9,126 bases of DNA from CAZOHN01 sp964579325. Its GTDB lineage: Bacteria > Pseudomonadota > Alphaproteobacteria > Rhodobacterales > Rhodobacteraceae. Shown in pieces: positions 7,004 to 9,126 of this stretch. The stretch lies in assembly GCA_964579325.1 (NCBI GenBank), contig CAZOHN010000147.1, forward strand, positions 1-9,126, written 5' to 3'. The notes beneath the pieces were generated by a model. The model searched no databases and was not told the DNA's origin. It was given only the letters and a program-made list of their open reading frames with translations. Both the position numbers and the translations under genes were made by a program. Within the stretch, counting starts at the first letter, position 1. The number at the start of each line of letters is the position of its first letter.

Positions 7004-7088
7004 CCACCGCGACGCGCTTGCGTCGGTCCGTCACGGGGGGGGGCGGCGCGGCGGACGTGCGGTCGGTCGAGCGCGCGGCCGCCCGGAA
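7004..7088 (+). repeat. Rhs-core direct repeat, copy 1
   Basis: Bases 7004-7030 match 8422-8448 at 26 of 27 positions and encode HRDALASVR, a hallmark of the Rhs core. Matching resumes at TCACGGG (7031/8454) after five bases missing here, and again at GGCCGCCCGGAA (7077-7088/8487-8498). The repeat is thus an imperfect block of roughly 80 bp. It marks the left edge of the toxin-immunity cassette. Confidence 0.8.
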
Positions 7089-7599
7089 CAACCACCGGGC
7101 CCGGTCGGCCGGCTATGGCGGCACCTGTGCCGATCTTCGGTTGGAGGCTCTCTTCGGAGAGATGGACGCGCGGCTGTCTACGCGGAACGCGCTCCGGAAT
7201 CGCATCGCGCGCCTCGGTCTTGGCGAGCTTGGTCGTCCCGACGCGAACATGGGGGTTGGTGGTGGCAGCCGACCCGCGTTCGCCATATCGTGCGGACCCA
7301 CCGGTCAAACACATCTCGCGATCATGCGCGAAGTCTGGCGCGCGATGCAGGCAAATCCCCACCTGCGCGGCCGCTACGCTCCGCGGGACTCACGGTTCGT
7401 CACGCAGGCGCGTGATCTTCCGTCGCATCGCGGGTATCAGGACTGGCATCGACGACTTGACGACGAGGTTGTGGGATGGCTCGGGAGGAACCAAACGGCC
7501 ACGCCGCAGCAGTTCGAAAGCTACTTGCGCGGGCTCTACCAACAGCCAGACTTGGCACAGAGCTTCTCGAACGAACTGCCAAGAGATTCCATGTCCTGA
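7005..7599 (+). pseudogene. Rhs C-terminal toxin remnant, HNH/endonuclease VII-like nuclease
   Basis: A scrap of Rhs core (HRDALASVR, 7005-7031) is followed, after an apparent 5-nt deletion, by VTGGGGAADVRSVERAAAR in the next frame and then a toxin-like C-terminus ending at TGA 7597-7599. The toxin part carries GPTGQTHLAIMREVWRAM, RDSRFVTQARDLPSHRGYQD, WHRRLDDEVVGWLGRN and TATPQQFESYLRGLYQQPDL. From memory this is the pattern of HNH-like nuclease toxins at Rhs and related protein ends, with conserved His residues in HRGYQxWH. Relatives usually show two adjacent His where this sequence has THLAI, so activity is doubtful. There is no Rhs body, secretion signal or good start: the ATG at 7162 is in frame, but its GGAG is too close. 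An intact Rhs partner, if any, lies elsewhere. Confidence 0.65.
7035..7043 (+). repeat. G9 homopolymer in the Rhs remnant
   Basis: Nine consecutive G lie just after the Rhs-core scrap and ahead of the toxin segment. In frame 1 they read as glycines of VTGGGG. Such a run is slippage-prone and a likely site of sequencing or replication frameshifts, which matters for deciding whether the Rhs-toxin junction is really broken. Confidence 0.7.
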
Positions 7600-8236
7600 A
7601 GAAGCCAGAACCCGGCACGAGCGACGCCGATACCGAGTTCTACGGCATCGACGGCTCACCCATGGGCGATGCACCCCGCTGCTCCCGATGCGACAAGCAC
7701 ATCGGGGGAATGCCGCTTCTGCCCCCAGTGACCGTGGAACTGGAAAGCTGGGGCGGAACGTGGGGCGACCTACGGATTGGCAGCGACGAACTCCTGATAT
7801 CGGACCGCTTCAAGACCTTCCTGCAACGGTCGGACCTCTCCGCTTTCGCCCGGTACGAACCGGTGACCGTGACCCGGGCCAAGCGACACCGGCGGCGCAA
7901 CAAGGCAGAGCCGCCAGCTACTGGCTTGCCACCATCGCCCGAGGCCGCGCGATGGTCGACACACCCCTGTCCCGGATCGACTGGGACGATCCGGGCAATG
8001 TCTGCCCTGAACGCGGGATCGACGGCATCATAAAGCGCGCGCGGCGCGTCGTCGTTCAGCCGGGGACCTGGTCGGGCGAGGATGGCTTCATCGCCCGGGG
8101 ATTGCCGGGGACGATTCTGGCACACGAACGCTTCAAGGTATTCTGCGGGTCGGAGGGGTTCACCAACGTCAACCTGATCCCTGCCGAAGACTACAGTCTT
8201 GATGACTATTGGAACGAGGCGGCAAAGCCAGTGTAG
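7476..8236 (+). pseudogene. Immunity protein of the Rhs toxin (double-CXXC / Imm11-like), frameshifted
   Basis: Two reading frames together make one protein. Frame 3 gives RFHVLKKPEPG, then CSRCDKHIGGMPLLPP, ELESWGGTWGDL, LLISDRFKTFL and FARYEPVTVTRAKR. Near 7911-7920 the match moves to frame 2 (a one-base loss or -1 shift) and continues YWLATIARGRAMVDTP, VCPERG, VVVQPGTWSGEDGFIARGLP, HERFKVFCGSEGFTNVNLIP, ending at TAG 8234-8236. The pattern recalls Imm11-like and double-CXXCG immunity proteins that neutralise a cognate toxin, and the position right behind the toxin agrees. The second Cys pair is broken (CPERG). The conserved part starts about 7584 with no ATG, GTG or TTG; the nearest in-frame ATG is 7476, inside the toxin gene, after a GAGG seven bases away. 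An internal ATG at 7952 could give a 94-aa C-terminal piece. Confidence 0.65.
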
Positions 8237-8237
8237 G

Positions 8238-8260
8238 GATGGGCAGGCAACCTGCCCATC
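8238..8260 (+). terminator. Perfect 10-bp hairpin just behind the immunity gene
   Basis: GATGGGCAGG (8238-8247) and CCTGCCCATC (8251-8260) pair completely around a CAA triloop, two bases after the immunity stop codon. The position fits a transcript end for the toxin-immunity pair. The usual run of T is absent, so it may be a Rho-assisted end or an RNA-stabilising structure. Confidence 0.5.
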
Positions 8261-8266
8261 GCCTGA

Positions 8267-8535
8267 CCGGCGCCTACCAGCGTGCCGCCCCCAATCCACA
8301 ACTGGGGCGCGACGGTCATCTCCGGCCCTGTGGACTTCCGCGGATTCGGGACGCCCGGTGAGCGGGTCATCACCCATCCCCATCCGTCCGTCCGCGTGGT
8401 CAACGGCACCGCGTCGAACCTCCACCGCGACGCGCTCGCGTCGGTCCGGGCGGTCACGGGCTCGGACGGGGCGGGCGGGGGGTGAGGGCCGCCCGGAAGG
8501 CTGTCCGGTGGACACCCTTCAGGCCCGAACGCCCG
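8267..8535 (+). pseudogene. Rhs-core fragment (orphan module remnant)
   Basis: Frame 2 reads NWGATVISGPVDFRGFGTPG, ERVITHPHPSVRVVNG and HRDALASVRAVTGSDGAGGG and then meets TGA at 8483-8485. This is recognisably Rhs core, in which the pattern YLHRDxLxSVRAVT is typical. The likeness continues in frame 1 from about 8482 (RAARKAVRWTPFRPE, like the Rhs TYRPFGE step), so a frameshift in the G-rich tract 8467-8482 cut the frame. The start is abrupt, and no start codon with a ribosome site is evident. Neither the hallmark end of an Rhs core nor a toxin follows. This looks like the beginning of a second, orphan rhs-toxin module whose toxin end has been lost. Confidence 0.6.
8422..8498 (+). repeat. Rhs-core direct repeat, copy 2
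   Basis: This is the partner of 7004-7088: 26 of 27 bases agree over 8422-8448, with further matches at TCACGGG (8454-8460) and GGCCGCCCGGAA (8487-8498). It lies 1418 bp from copy 1 in the same orientation and brackets the toxin-immunity pair. The core CGACGCG-CT-CGCGTCG (8428-8443) is itself a 7-bp inverted repeat. Confidence 0.8.
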
Positions 8536-8810
8536 GAGCGCTGGCGGAGGGTCGGGCCAGAGGTCGCTCCTGGTCGAGGATGCGGCGGGGCCTGGGGGCG
8601 GTCCGCGCCGGTGTGCGGGGCATGGCGGACGGCTTCCGCCCGGCAGCCGCCCCCTCCGACGCTTCCGAAGGCGTTGAAATCCGGTTAATGCGCAAGGCGA
8701 TGTCAAGTCATATCAAGAGTTTGACCCCTCCGCTCAAGCTTGAGCATCCCGCGCACAACGGGGCACGCCACTGGGTTGCTCCGCACCCGGGGGGGCGCCA
8801 CCGAAAAGCG
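8536..8810. other. Non-coding stretch between the Rhs remnant and glnA
   Basis: No credible gene is visible. Bases 8536-8690 are GC-rich and may be further decayed Rhs sequence without clear motifs. Bases 8690-8745 are markedly more AT-rich and contain the TCAAG-type repeats described separately. A run of seven G lies at 8789-8795. Confidence 0.5.
8703..8745. promoter_or_regulatory. AT-richer patch with TCAAG repeats and a 14-bp palindrome
   Basis: TCAAG occurs at 8703 and 8713, exactly 10 bp apart. TCAA and TTGA are inverted around GAGT at 8713-8724, and GCTCAAGCTTGAGC (8732-8745) is a perfect 14-bp palindrome. Repeats on one face of the helix suggest a protein-binding site. However, no gene starts nearby on either strand: glnA ends to the right, and the Rhs debris is dead. 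It may be a leftover operator or mobile-element end. Confidence 0.3.
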
Positions 8811-8837
8811 AAAGGGCGCCCGCATCGGGCGCCCCTT
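8805..8837 (-). terminator. Intrinsic terminator of glnA
   Basis: On the minus strand the self-complementary GGGCGCCC arms (8827-8834 and 8814-8821) pair around a 5-nt loop. They are extended by a G-T and two A-T pairs, giving about 11 bp, and are followed by TTTCGCTTTT. The stem begins 25 bases after the glnA stop. This is a textbook intrinsic terminator for the gene at its right. Confidence 0.85.
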
Positions 8838-8861
8838 GCCATAGTCGCGATGGCCTGCCGG

Positions 8862-9126
8862 TCAGCAGGAGTAGTACATCTGGTACTCGACCGGGTGCGG
8901 CGTGTGCTCGTAGGCGTAGACCTCTTCCCACTTGAGCGCCATGTAGCCCTCGAGCTGGTCCTTGGTGAAGACGTCGCCCGCCAGCAGGAACTCGTGGTCC
9001 TTCTCCAGCTCTTCCAGCGCCTCGCGGAGCGACCCGCAGACCGTCGGGATCGCGGCCAGTTCCTCGGGCGGCAGGTCGTAGAGGTCCTTGTCCGAGGAGG
9101 GACCCGGGTCGATCTTGTTCCTGATG
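8862..9126 (-). CDS. glnA: Glutamine synthetase type I, C-terminal part (cut by window edge)
   Basis: The last 87 codons of GlnA, which makes glutamine from glutamate, ammonia and ATP as a cytoplasmic dodecamer, are read from 9125 to the TGA at 8864-8862. The segment DKDLYDLPPEE contains the tyrosine (codon 9080-9078) that is the regulatory adenylylation site in proteobacterial enzymes. PTVCGSLREALEELEKDHEF and the ending HPVEYQMYYSC are typical of alphaproteobacterial GlnA. The usual IHPGEAMDK reads IDPGPSSDK here, a local variation outside the tyrosine motif. The start codon, and any glnB in front of it, would lie to the right of the window. Confidence 0.96.
   Translation of the reverse strand, partial: IRNKIDPGPSSDKDLYDLPPEELAAIPTVCGSLREALEELEKDHEFLLAGDVFTKDQLEGYMALKWEEVYAYEHTPHPVEYQMYYSC

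Noticed and set aside
6855..7091. N-terminal extension of BenE
   Set aside because: The extra residues are low-complexity Gly/Ala/Arg, precede a good AAGGAG ribosome site and run into the Rhs remnant.
6030..7415. Plus-strand open frame of 461 codons that includes HRDALASVR
   Set aside because: Only the short Rhs word is meaningful; the rest is antisense to benE or out of frame with the toxin.
7004..8498. Insertion sequence flanked by target-site duplications
   Set aside because: The repeats are about 80 bp, code for Rhs core and enclose toxin and immunity sequences; no transposase or terminal inverted repeats are visible.
7640..8515. Minus-strand open frame of 291 codons
   Set aside because: It is antisense to the immunity gene and the Rhs fragment, both of which have clear protein patterns on the plus strand.
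8721..8750. Sigma70-like promoter beginning TTGACC at 8721
   Set aside because: No acceptable -10 follows at normal spacing, and no gene starts downstream on that strand before the glnA end.

Overview
The window is very G+C-rich DNA that most likely comes from an alphaproteobacterium of the Rhodobacteraceae (roseobacter/Rhodobacter group). The basis is a complete dddP gene, which is typical of roseobacters, an alphaproteobacterial-type glutamine synthetase C-terminus, and the codon bias. High G+C leaves long stop-free shadow frames everywhere, including one of 1448 codons antisense to the dddP cluster. Gene calls therefore rest on protein motifs and ribosome binding sites, not on ORF length.

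Layout. (1) 1-260: no gene, only hairpins downstream of dddP. (2) 261-4754, minus strand, read right to left: two paralogous, apparently membrane-anchored proteins of unknown function (542 and 462 aa), then dddP, encoding a DMSP lyase with every metal and catalytic residue I could check in place. The gaps are 45 and 87 bp, so this looks like an operon. (3) 4755-4926: a 172-bp divergent control region. (4) 4927-5715, plus strand: a DUF3445 / heme-dependent oxidative N-demethylase-like protein. (5) 5712-6854, minus strand: a BenE-family benzoate/H+ symporter that converges on gene 4 and shares a CTAG with it, so that both TAG stops overlap. (6) About 7004-8500, plus strand: a decayed Rhs (polymorphic toxin) module. 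It holds an Rhs-core scrap, an HNH-like C-terminal toxin, a frameshifted immunity gene and a second Rhs-core scrap. Both scraps encode HRDALASVR and form a direct repeat around the toxin-immunity pair. (7) 8862-9126, minus strand: the last 87 codons of glnA with a clear terminator at 8811-8837.

How the parts relate. DddP cleaves the algal osmolyte DMSP to DMS and acrylate. The paralogous pair upstream shares its strand and probably its transcript, so it is the best candidate here for something undescribed: two proteins with a shared N-terminal domain, a proline/alanine-rich linker and a C-terminal double membrane segment preceded by TPDPEQ. The divergent DUF3445 gene may belong to the same methylated-compound metabolism, but that is only inferred from position. 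The Rhs remnant is a separate story: a horizontally acquired toxin-immunity cassette, now broken, lying between benE and glnA.
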